A DNA stretch of 64,000 nucleotides, taken from positions 89,207-153,206 of the forward strand of contig VSDK01012891.1 of the NCBI GenBank assembly GCA_009767595.1. The letters run 5' to 3'. Shown here piece after piece: positions 60,201-64,000 of the stretch. Position numbers and translations under genes: made by a program. Source of the stretch: Symbiodinium kawagutii (taxonomy: Eukaryota; Sar; Dinophyceae; Suessiales; Symbiodiniaceae). The notes beneath the pieces were generated by a model. It worked only from the letters and a program-made list of their open reading frames with translations. It was not told the origin of the DNA and searched no databases. Within the stretch, counting starts at the first letter, position 1; each line of letters begins with the position of its first letter.

Positions 60201-60906
60201 TCCACGATCCTCGGGTGCCCTGCAAGCTACGCGGCTCGGCAGCGTTGGACCCGAGGTGTCTCCAACATGGTGTGGATCCCTCCCCAGGTGGTACCTCAAC
60301 CATCCAAACGAAAAAAAGGTTGCGAGAAGGAAGCCATTTTGTGAACCATTTCTGGATACATTCCCCGGATCATAGCTTTGGGCACCTGTTCTTGAGGTCA
60401 GCCTCGGTAGGACACCAGTGCTTGTGGTAGCATGCGCCGCCGCTCAGGTGGATTGCGGCACTTGTTTGTGCGTGCCCTTCTCCAACTGCCAATGGTGCCA
60501 ACCCAGGTCCATCACCAGCACCAACACCAGCCCCACCTTCGAACATCAACAGCCGGCCATCCACCGTCCCCGGTTGCCCTGCCAGCTACGTGGATTGCGG
60601 CACCTGCCTCTGCGTTCCTCTGAGCACCTGTCGCTACTGCCCCGGTGCCATCTCCCCGGCACCTTCTCCACCTTCGCCTCCGGCGCTTCCATCCCCAGCA
60701 CCTGCACCGGGCACCATTCACAGCCGACCATCCGCAGTGGTGGGATGTCCAGCGAGCTACAAGGACTGCGGCACATGTGCCTCGTCTCGAAACCTTACCG
60801 AAGCCAACTATGAATTGAAGTGCGGAAACATCCTTTACGAAGTTATCATGATTCTTGTTCTACTCAAACTGCAGTTGATTTATGATCCTTGTTCTTGTCG
60901 TTGTCG

Positions 60907-60975
<69 letters not shown>

Positions 60976-63250
60976 TCCTTTACAGGGTTTCGACTCTACC
61001 GCTTGTCCTCCGAGTTTTTTCCCATAGCTTTCCTCCTTTCCGCTGGTTTTAATCCCAGCTCCGCTAGGTCTCTGTGTGCCCGAGAGCACCTGCCGCTGGT
61101 GCCCCGGCTCCACGCTGCCCATCGCGCCGGCGCCGCCCACACCTGCGCCGGGACCCATCCAGAGTCGGCCCTCGCGCGTCCCAGGCTGCCCAGCTGGATA
61201 TGTGCCTTGGCAAACTATGAAGCAGCTCTATGGGAAGTGTATTTAGACATAACCAACAACTGCAAAGAAAAACCATACAAAGACTGTATTTAAGAACTAT
61301 ATAAAACTGTAGAACGCTAAAATGAGATTCTGACCAACTACTGTTCACCAACAATAGGAGAAGACAGTGGGGTTTTGACTCACGGCCAGCTATATGGCGA
61401 GTTCAATCAAGCAGTTCAGCAATGTAAACGAGCTGGTTAAAACCAAGCAAAGGTCAATCATGATGATAATAGCTGGTTAAAAATGGAGAACCAGAAACTA
61501 CGATAGGGATAATAGCCAATAATGATAGGGGATAGATCAACTATGTATGGCGAACTGGGTCAAGCAGTTGACCATCAATGATTTATAATAGATAATTTCA
61601 CTCACAATAATACGGGAATACTTCATGATTAATGATAGTACACTAGAGGTACAGGGTGAACTGACCCACATGCCAAGATAGAAAATGCTGAAGATAGAAC
61701 CGAGTGGAGTATGCCAAGACAGGGAGATAGCTGAAGAGATAGTAAGCCAAGAGATGCTTCCTAGAGATGAGGAGTAGCAGAGACAGCTGAGAGACAGCTG
61801 AAGAATGGGGGATAAGATGAGGATCGCTCATGGTGATCGTGATGCTGCCACAAAATGGGTCAGAAATTGTAGGTTGGGTCCGGAGTACCACTGTCATGGT
61901 GCATGGGAAACCTTGTGGAACCAATCTATTTCTTGATGGGATGATGTGTGGTTGCATTTCCGTTTCGTTCTTGTTTGTTTCACCATAAATCATCCACTGA
62001 AACTCCATAAAACCATCATCAGCCATCACTCATCATTGACGTGGAAGAACCACACGGAGGATACTTCCCCGTTCAGTTACTTTTTCACTGCCTGTGGCAT
62101 CGCTACCACTGCATAGGTGGATTGCGGCACCTGCTTGTGCGTGATGCAGGCAGCGCGGCCGTGTTGTTTCAGCAGTGTCGTTGGAAAATTAAGGGATGAT
62201 TCAGTGGCTGGCGGTTGATTGACAACATTTTTCCCGAGTATTTGGGTTTGTTGCTTGACAAATATGTTTGGACTAGTTGATTCATCGCTAAATATTTTTG
62301 GGATGGCTCAACTGACCACCAACCAGTTTATTCTTGGGGTACCACAGCCACCAGAATCATCTTGGTGCCACAGCCACAACTTTCCTGGCCACAATTTTGG
62401 GTCCTTTCAGGGAGCCGTTTGAGATCTCACTTGCAGATCCAAAGAAACTTGCAACTGGTTGATGTGTGGGGATGAACTGTTCAAATGGTTTTGAACCCAA
62501 CAGGTTGTCAAGGGTCTATTGTATCCTTTGAAAGGGAGACCTTCTTGACCAAGCAGTAAGATACTTCATCGGATGTTTGAGTTTGGGACTCCGCGCCCCA
62601 ACATTATCATTCTCAGAGTCAAGAATCCCAGAATTTGGCGGGATGTGCAAGTGCACAAATGGTGGTTAGAAGTACAGGCGCTTCATGATGATGTATGGAA
62701 ATGATCGCGAATGGAATACAACCTTGCTTAAGCTCGAGGTATTGGTGAGTGAGGTAGCCATTGGGGTGGGTCAATGCCATCACCAAACATTGGTAGTTCA
62801 TATCCCAAGCACCTCGTTACTGTGGCAGGTGAACCGCTGACAGGTTGTATGTGTGGATGCATGGGCTAGACCAAAGTATCATGAAGCTTCATGGGACCTA
62901 TGATCTATCAGTAAGAACCAGCCAGAAACATAGAGTTTAGCATGGAACATAAGGAGTAACCGTGTTTATCATAGGTGCTTCATAGATGGGCTATGTTCAA
63001 CCGATCTGAGCTCCATGGTGGTTAAGCATGTTTTCCGTCAGGAACGATCATCATCGGTAATTGTGTTGCGCACCATCATCCCTTCGGTCATTCTCCGCAA
63101 GGCTTCATCGAGCCATTCTTATCCATAGGTCTACCACCATTCAGTGTTGCTTATCTTCCCCCATGCTGCTGCTGCTTGTTGGTCAACGAAGCATTCACCA
63201 ATCATCTCATCCGCATCTCATCCCCCAGGCCACCTGCCAGTATTGCCCTG
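38965..63250 (+). CDS. cysteine-rich protein with 12 six-Cys modules, split gene, partial at 3' end
   Basis: The span covers 23 proposed exons of one + strand gene that continues past the right edge. The repeated unit is CPxSYVDCGTCLCVPxSTC, then two residues and CPG, giving six cysteines. Linkers rich in Pro, Thr, Ser, Gly and Ala usually end in SRPST before the next CP. Twelve modules are present, about 690 residues in view. The modules are so similar that each junction can be checked: joining exons rebuilds the motif exactly (for example CPANY|VDCG, CVPE|DTC). The composition suggests a disulfide-rich, mucin-like extracellular or surface protein, but no signal peptide is secured. I recognise no named family; C-x2-C-x-C spacing recalls antistasin-type domains only loosely. 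One frameshift sits at 60499. Exons upstream of 38965 are uncertain. Confidence 0.75.
40138..40239. repeat. palindromic element A8, family A, with flanking direct repeat
   Basis: The left end is TGGCGACTTCTCAAAGTAGG and the right end CTCCTATTTTGAGACACCAC. The 15-base word TGTTATCCAACAGTT occurs on both sides (40124-40138 and 40244-40258), like a target-site duplication. Confidence 0.72.
40634..40722. repeat. palindromic element A9, family A
   Basis: The left outer end is missing (it begins CAGGGGTACCTCAAAATCAT). The right end is GGGGTACCCTATGGCTTGAG plus AAACCACCA. Confidence 0.65.
40846..40892 (+). CDS. exon, linker
   Basis: The acceptor is CATTTGCAG|GAGCTG, with entry in phase 1 (after CPG). 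It reads AAAVRGPQTSWSSWW and ends at a GT donor (TGGTGG|GTAGCT) in phase 0. The GAGC start matches the linker exons at 54769 and 60115. It is GC-rich. There is no Cys motif, so support is phase and position. Confidence 0.5.
42692..42791. repeat. palindromic element A10, family A
   Basis: The left end is TGGTTTCTCCAAATAGGGG plus TACCCCC. The right end is GGGTCTCCCTATCTGGAG plus AAACACCCA. Confidence 0.72.
43544..43640. repeat. palindromic element D1, family D
   Basis: The ends are perfect 15-base inverted repeats (ATGGGTATGTGCCAA, 43544-43558 and 43626-43640). The centre contains CCAATGGTTTCCTAG. Confidence 0.75.
44247..44351 (+). CDS. exon, linker and first Cys of a module
   Basis: The acceptor is TTGTCGCCAG|GCCTTG, phase 0. 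It begins ALATVSLASLRGQ and ends KPRPSAVTGCPASFK at a GC donor (TTCAAG|GCGTGG), phase 0. PRPSAVTGCPAS is the standard linker-to-module transition. Joining to 45393 gives CPASFKDCGVC. Confidence 0.75.
44352..45392 (+). other. intron (GC...AG)
   Basis: No repeat element or RNA was recognised in it. Confidence 0.6.
45393..45453 (+). CDS. exon, Cys module 1 core
   Basis: The acceptor is GTGCCTCCAG|GATTGT, phase 0. It reads DCGVCKCVPEDTCTSGWC and ends in phase 1 at a GA donor (ATGGCTG|GAGGCG). An extra residue sits between the last two cysteines compared with other modules, and the final CPG is replaced by CMAG. Confidence 0.75.
45454..46541 (+). other. intron (GA...AG)
   Basis: It includes a run of 14 G (46361-46374), a likely site of sequencing or replication slippage. 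Confidence 0.6.
46542..46596 (+). CDS. exon, linker
   Basis: The acceptor is CACGGGCAG|GACCTG, with entry in phase 1. It reads PGIANSSNVDPDTNVSM and ends in phase 2 at a GC donor (TCTATGAG|GCGCGG). The join gives SMRPSSVVGCP, the usual SRPS transition. Confidence 0.68.
46597..47354 (+). other. intron (GC...AG) with (GTT)n
   Basis: A roughly 70-bp GTT repeat (46834-46904) is followed by a G run. The remainder has ACCATGA-type words. Confidence 0.65.
46834..46904. repeat. (GTT)n microsatellite
   Basis: It is about 23 pure units within an intron. Confidence 0.95.
47355..47383 (+). CDS. microexon, linker to Cys module 2
   Basis: The acceptor is GGCAGCTTCAG|GCCATC, with entry in phase 2. It reads PSSVVGCPE and ends in phase 1 at a GC donor (CCTGAAA|GCCACT). 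Joined to 48727 it gives CPENHVDCGPC, matching the spacing CPxxxVDCG. Confidence 0.62.
47384..48726 (+). other. intron (GC...AG|A) with palindrome A11
   Basis: It holds A11 (47978-48083). Its acceptor is followed by A, the only one of 22 not followed by G. An alternative exon start inside the open frame (RSVLGSCPDHVDCG) cannot be excluded. Confidence 0.5.
47978..48083. repeat. palindromic element A11, family A (diverged left end)
   Basis: AAAATAGGAGACCCGCCC on the left, with a G run replacing the outer arm; GGGTCCCCTATGGCTTGAG plus AAACCCCCA on the right. Confidence 0.6.
48727..48769 (+). CDS. exon, Cys module 2 core
   Basis: It reads HVDCGPCMCVPSS and ends in phase 2 at a GT donor (AGTTCAAC|GTTTCG). 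The frame upstream also reads VLGSCPDHVDCG, so the exon may extend further left. The downstream join gives CVPSSTCTWCPG, an exact module. Confidence 0.75.
48885..48955. repeat. truncated family B element B7
   Basis: It starts TGGCTATAGGTCAATATT and keeps GACCAACAATAATGGGGAAA. The right end is missing. Confidence 0.55.
49045..49133. repeat. (ATG)n microsatellite
   Basis: It is about 29 pure units within an intron. Confidence 0.97.
49464..49562 (+). CDS. exon, Cys module 2 end, Gly/Pro linker, module 3 start
   Basis: The acceptor is GTGACCCCAG|GTGCAC, with entry in phase 2. It starts CTWCPGSGSGGGAPPP, runs through a Val/Ala/Pro linker and ends RNSTVPFCP. It closes in phase 2 at a GT donor (TGTCCACA|GTGCCC). 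The join gives CPQDYVDCGSC. Confidence 0.8.
49563..50910 (+). other. intron (GT...AG), TGATGG words
   Basis: G/T-rich GATGGTTAATGATT words fill 49620-50300. No gene was recognised in it. Confidence 0.6.
50911..50950 (+). CDS. exon, Cys module 3 core
   Basis: The acceptor is GACACCTAG|GGACTA, with entry in phase 2. It reads DYVDCGSCLCVPE and ends at a GC donor (CCTGAG|GCTGGG), phase 0. Confidence 0.8.
50951..52067 (+). other. intron (GC...AG) with (ATG)n
   Basis: It contains (ATG)n at 51211-51266. A short GTGGATTTTCCACAGGTAGG at 50979-50998 recalls the inner arm of family C. Confidence 0.6.
51211..51266. repeat. (ATG)n microsatellite
   Basis: It is about 18 pure units. Confidence 0.95.
52068..52123 (+). 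CDS. exon, Cys module 3 end and linker
   Basis: The acceptor is TGGCTTCGAG|GACACT, phase 0. It reads DTCSSCPHVPSQPLPAPL and ends in phase 2 at a GA donor (CCACTGCC|GATGCT). The join with 53082 gives APLPNTSSRPSEIPGCP. Confidence 0.78.
52124..53081 (+). other. intron (GA...AG) with ATTT-rich tract
   Basis: An imperfect ATTT/ATTC tract (52236-52432) is the main content. Confidence 0.6.
52236..52432. repeat. ATTT/ATTC-type microsatellite
   Basis: TTTATTCATTTATTTA words run for about 200 bp with point changes. Confidence 0.85.
53082..53154 (+). CDS. exon, linker and Cys module 4 core
   Basis: The acceptor is CTCAACTAAG|GAACAC, with entry in phase 2. It starts NTSSRPSEIPGCPEGN and ends with VDCGTCLC at a GT donor (CTTTGT|GTGTCT), phase 0. 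The next exon supplies VPESSC. Confidence 0.82.
53155..53661 (+). other. intron (GT...AG)
   Basis: No recognised element was seen. The sequence includes TATATATTATATCC. Confidence 0.65.
53662..53692 (+). CDS. microexon, Cys module 4 end
   Basis: The acceptor is GACCCACCGAG|GTGCCA, phase 0. It reads VPESSCRWCP and ends in phase 1 at a GA donor (TGTCCAG|GAGAGC). Confidence 0.8.
53693..54768 (+). other. intron (GA...AG) with family B elements
   Basis: A family B fragment (53796-53856) and B5 (53951-54070). ATCATGAATCATGATG words lie between them. Confidence 0.6.
53951..54070. repeat. palindromic element B5, family B
   Basis: The left end is diverged (GGCGAGCTGGATCAA). AATGGGGGATAAGTTCACCA and GGGGTACAGGG lie inside, and the right end is GGTTTTGACCCATAGCCA. 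Confidence 0.68.
54769..54854 (+). CDS. exon, Gly/Ser/Pro linker
   Basis: The acceptor is CCCAGCTCCAG|GAGCCA, with entry in phase 1. It starts ANTGGGSGSSPIPV and ends QIHSWLGQ at a GT donor (GGGCCAG|GTCAAG), phase 0. QIHSWLGQ occupies the place of QIVSRPST in other linkers with the same length. A second GT donor nine bases on (54864) would add VKQ. Confidence 0.75.
55083..55185. repeat. dispersed repeat E, copy 2
   Basis: Same word order as 13785-13890, including AATTAGGGGGCATACCAGCT, and also followed directly by a family B element. Confidence 0.7.
55186..55275. repeat. palindromic element B6, family B (right end eroded)
   Basis: It starts TGGCTATGGGTCAATATG, keeps AATGGGGGATAAGATCACCA and AATGATAGAGGAAC, and lacks the GACCCATAGCCA end. 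Confidence 0.6.
56106..56279 (+). CDS. exon, complete Cys module 5 with Thr/Arg-rich linker
   Basis: The acceptor is TGGCTCTGCAG|GTGCCC, phase 0. It contains CPASYVDCGVCSCVAESTC and CREAP, then a Thr/Arg/Glu linker (TTTTTRSTRTTRTTT). The last cysteine is followed by RE rather than PG. The proposed end is a GA donor (ACCACA|GATGCA), phase 0; the frame stays open to 56356, so the end is less certain than the start. Confidence 0.82.
56280..56688 (+). other. intron (GA...AG)
   Basis: It has a CATCCATC tract at 56594-56630. No other element was recognised. Confidence 0.5.
56689..56803 (+). CDS. exon, Thr/Ser linker and module 6 start
   Basis: The acceptor is GGTTGCTGAG|GATGAG, phase 0. It starts DETTDEAVTTTAVATTTSS and ends GPHIVSRPSMVPYCPP at a GT donor (CCACCGA|GTGACC), phase 1. 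The join to 57235 restores CPPSYVDCG. Confidence 0.8.
56804..57234 (+). other. intron (GT...AG)
   Basis: ATCATT/AACCATCA words and no recognised element. Confidence 0.65.
57235..57371 (+). CDS. exon, Cys module 6, linker, module 7 start
   Basis: The acceptor is CCGGGCTGAG|GCTACG, with entry in phase 1. It starts YVDCGTCLCVAEATC, then IVCPGAW, a short Thr linker, and ends SSVPYCPANY at a GA donor (AACTAC|GAGCCA), phase 0. Confidence 0.85.
57372..58516 (+). other. intron (GA...AG), CCAATCCAACC words
   Basis: The last 250 bases are strongly A/C-rich (CCAACCACCAATCCAATCC), ending in the acceptor CTTCTCTTCAG. Long ORFs here on both strands come from this low complexity. Confidence 0.65.
58517..58678 (+). 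CDS. exon, Cys module 7 and Pro/Ala/Thr linker
   Basis: The acceptor is CTCTTCAG|GTGGAT, phase 0. It starts VDCGTCLCVPSSSCQYCPGA, runs through a Pro/Ala/Gly/Thr linker and ends PQIVSRPST at a GT donor (TCCACG|GTGCCT), phase 0. Confidence 0.88.
58679..59690 (+). other. intron (GT...AG)
   Basis: G/T-rich AGTTGATGATG words (58680-59010), with CAACCAACC words near the acceptor. Confidence 0.7.
59691..59769 (+). CDS. exon, Cys module 8
   Basis: The acceptor is AACGACCTGAG|GTGCCA, phase 0. It reads VPY then CPASYVDCGTCLCVPFATC and QWCP, ending in phase 1 at a GA donor (TGTCCAG|GACTGG). Confidence 0.87.
59770..60114 (+). other. intron (GA...AG)
   Basis: 345 bp; no recognised element. Confidence 0.7.
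60115..60230 (+). CDS. exon, Pro/His linker and module 9 start
   Basis: The acceptor is CTTCGCCAG|GAGCCT, with entry in phase 1. It starts AYSTSPVHPTHPALPPP and ends GHISSRPSTILGCPASY at a GC donor (AGCTAC|GCGGCT), phase 0. Confidence 0.85.
60231..60447 (+). other. intron (GC...AG), short
   Basis: At 217 bp it is the shortest intron in the window; no repeats were seen in it. Confidence 0.75.
60448..60776 (+). CDS. exon, Cys modules 9-11 (partial), with a frameshift
   Basis: The acceptor is GCCGCTCAG|GTGGAT, phase 0. It starts VDCGTCLCVPFSNCQWC, then the frame must shift at about 60499 (one extra base or two missing) to read PAPTPAPPSNINSRPST, a second full module with LSTCRYCPGA, a Pro/Ala linker, HSRPSAVVGCPASY and KDCGT. 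It ends in phase 1 at a GT donor (GGCACAT|GTGCCT). At 329 bp it is the longest exon and the only one spanning two modules without an intron. The shift may be a sequencing error, a real mutation, or evidence of a decaying gene. Confidence 0.85.
60777..61067 (+). other. intron (GT...AG) with (TTG)n
   Basis: A roughly 68-bp TTG microsatellite lies at 60907-60974. An alternative acceptor (TTTACAG|G at 60986) exists but does not rebuild the module. Confidence 0.7.
60907..60974. repeat. (TTG)n microsatellite
   Basis: It is about 22 units, inside an intron. Leu/Cys-run ORFs across it are artefacts. Confidence 0.95.
61068..61201 (+). CDS. exon, Cys module 11 end, linker, module 12 start
   Basis: The acceptor is AGCTCCGCTAG|GTCTCT, with entry in phase 1. 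It starts LCVPESTCRWCPG, has a Pro/Ala linker and ends QSRPSRVPGCPAGY at a GT donor (GGATAT|GTGCCT), phase 0. Confidence 0.86.
61202..62116 (+). other. intron (GT...AG) with family B elements
   Basis: A right-end fragment (about 61346-61387) and element B8 (61548-61674). Confidence 0.65.
61548..61674. repeat. palindromic element B8, family B (diverged)
   Basis: It starts TGGCGAACTGGGTCAA. ATTAATGATAG and GGTACAGGGTG lie inside, and it ends CTGACCCACATGCCA. Confidence 0.58.
62117..62149 (+). CDS. microexon, Cys module 12 core
   Basis: The acceptor is CCACTGCATAG|GTGGAT, phase 0. It reads VDCGTCLCVMQ and ends at a GC donor (GATGCAG|GCAGCG), phase 0. At 33 bp it holds exactly 11 codons. Confidence 0.8.
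62150..63228 (+). other. intron (GC...AG)
   Basis: No recognised element was seen. Confidence 0.65.
63229..63250 (+). CDS. exon, Cys module 12 end; 3' boundary uncertain
   Basis: The acceptor is CATCCCCCAG|GCCACC, phase 0. It reads ATCQYCPGA, which completes LCVMQATCQYCPGA with the module's exact spacing. GT or GC donors just after CPG (from 63250) are possible. The following linker exon was not found before the window ends, so the gene is partial. Confidence 0.72.
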
Positions 63251-63729
63251 GTGCGCGCGGTCCTCGAAGACTCGAAGGTGTCGCATGAGTTGCGATATCC
63301 CGCTCGACCCCTTCAAAGGGGCAGCGAGTTGGAGCTAAAAGGAGTGGTGAAAGCAAGCAGTAGCCATCGTTGAACAGTTGCTATTCATTATTTTCGGAAA
63401 ATTGAAAAGTTCAGGGATGATGGTTCTGGTATGTATGATGATAATGGATTTAAACCATTATTCTGAATCATGAGTTCAAGTTCAATTCACAGTCCTTGAT
63501 AAACCCTATTGAACCAAATCAACCAATTAATAGAATGAGTTGATAGGGATGAATATGGACAAATGAATCGTAGGTATATCGGCCATTATTACTGTTAACA
63601 TCCTTGGTGGGTTGGTCGCTGCATGTTTTTGGGCAGAGGAGAGGATAAAAGTGATGTTTGTTTACCAATTATTCCCCAGATAGCTGGAAGCTATAGGGGT
63701 TCTTACTTCCCAAATAACAGGTCACTGTC

Positions 63730-64000
63730 GGCGAACTTTCTGGCTGAAGGTGCTGTGTGCCAGGTGCTGTCGGCAGGTGCTGTGTGCCAGGTGCTGGTGC
63801 CAGGTGCTGTCGGCAGGTGCTGTCGGCAGGTGCTGTCGGCAGGTGCTGTCGGGAGGTGCTGTTGGTGAAATGTGCAGGAATGTGCTGTGGCCAGGTGCTG
63901 TCGGCAGGTGCTGTGTGCCAGGTGCTGTCGGCAGGTGCTGTGTGCCAGGTGCTGGGGCCAGGTGCTGTCGGCAGGGGGCGTGGGCGGGGGGGGGGGCGGG
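63730..64000. repeat. GC-rich minisatellite, 13-14 bp units
   Basis: Units GGTGCTGTCGGCA and GGTGCTGTGTGCCA alternate to the window edge, ending in a G-rich stretch. Each unit junction contains CAGGTG, a ready-made AG|GT site. Confidence 0.9.

Overview
The window reads as a piece of a nuclear genome from a dinoflagellate. Coding DNA is scattered as very small exons (about 22-330 bp) in a sea of repeat-rich, non-coding DNA. The introns inferred here almost all end AG|G and start with GT, GC or GA, a splice-site mix known from dinoflagellates. One encoded protein belongs to a flagellar microtubule family. The many TGG/ATC-type word blocks, TTG/ATG microsatellites and short palindromic elements would suit a member of the Suessiales (Symbiodiniaceae or Polarella), but that is inference. 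Both genes lie on the + strand. Most long reading frames in the window are chance or microsatellite frames, because real exons are shorter than typical ORF cut-offs.

Region 1 (about 4.0-29.5 kb) holds a split gene for a sperm-tail PG-rich repeat (SHIPPO/ODF3-like, STPGR) protein. Six exons carry SPGPGAY-type half-repeats and alternate with six exons carrying APxFxFGxR-type half-repeats. Joining them at GT/GC/GA...AG|G boundaries keeps one open frame through 13 introns, from 7.2 kb to a stop at 29.45 kb. Three weaker 5' exons are proposed between 4.07 and 6.04 kb. The start codon is not identified.

Region 2 (38.97-63.25 kb, running off the right edge) holds a second split gene. It encodes an unrecognised cysteine-rich protein with 12 copies of a six-cysteine module, CPxSYVDCGTCLCVPxSTC followed by x2-CPG. 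The modules are joined by Pro/Thr/Ser-rich linkers that usually contain SRPST. Twenty-three exons and 22 introns are proposed (9 GT, 6 GC and 7 GA donors). The frame is kept at every junction except for one frameshift inside exon 60448-60776. Possible earlier exons (31.7-36.4 kb; Cys- and Trp-rich) are listed with low confidence.

Non-coding DNA (introns and the 29.5-39 kb gap) contains at least four families of roughly 75-130 bp elements with terminal inverted repeats. It also contains a 94-bp tandem repeat (37.26-37.63 kb), a 261-bp tandem repeat (15.5-16.35 kb), a long GATA-type tract (37.97-38.45 kb), several (ATG)n/(GTT)n microsatellites, an 18-base assembly gap (26634-26651) and a minisatellite at the right edge. 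A possible decayed coding stretch lies at 220-870. No rRNA, tRNA, CRISPR or bacterial-type operon was seen.
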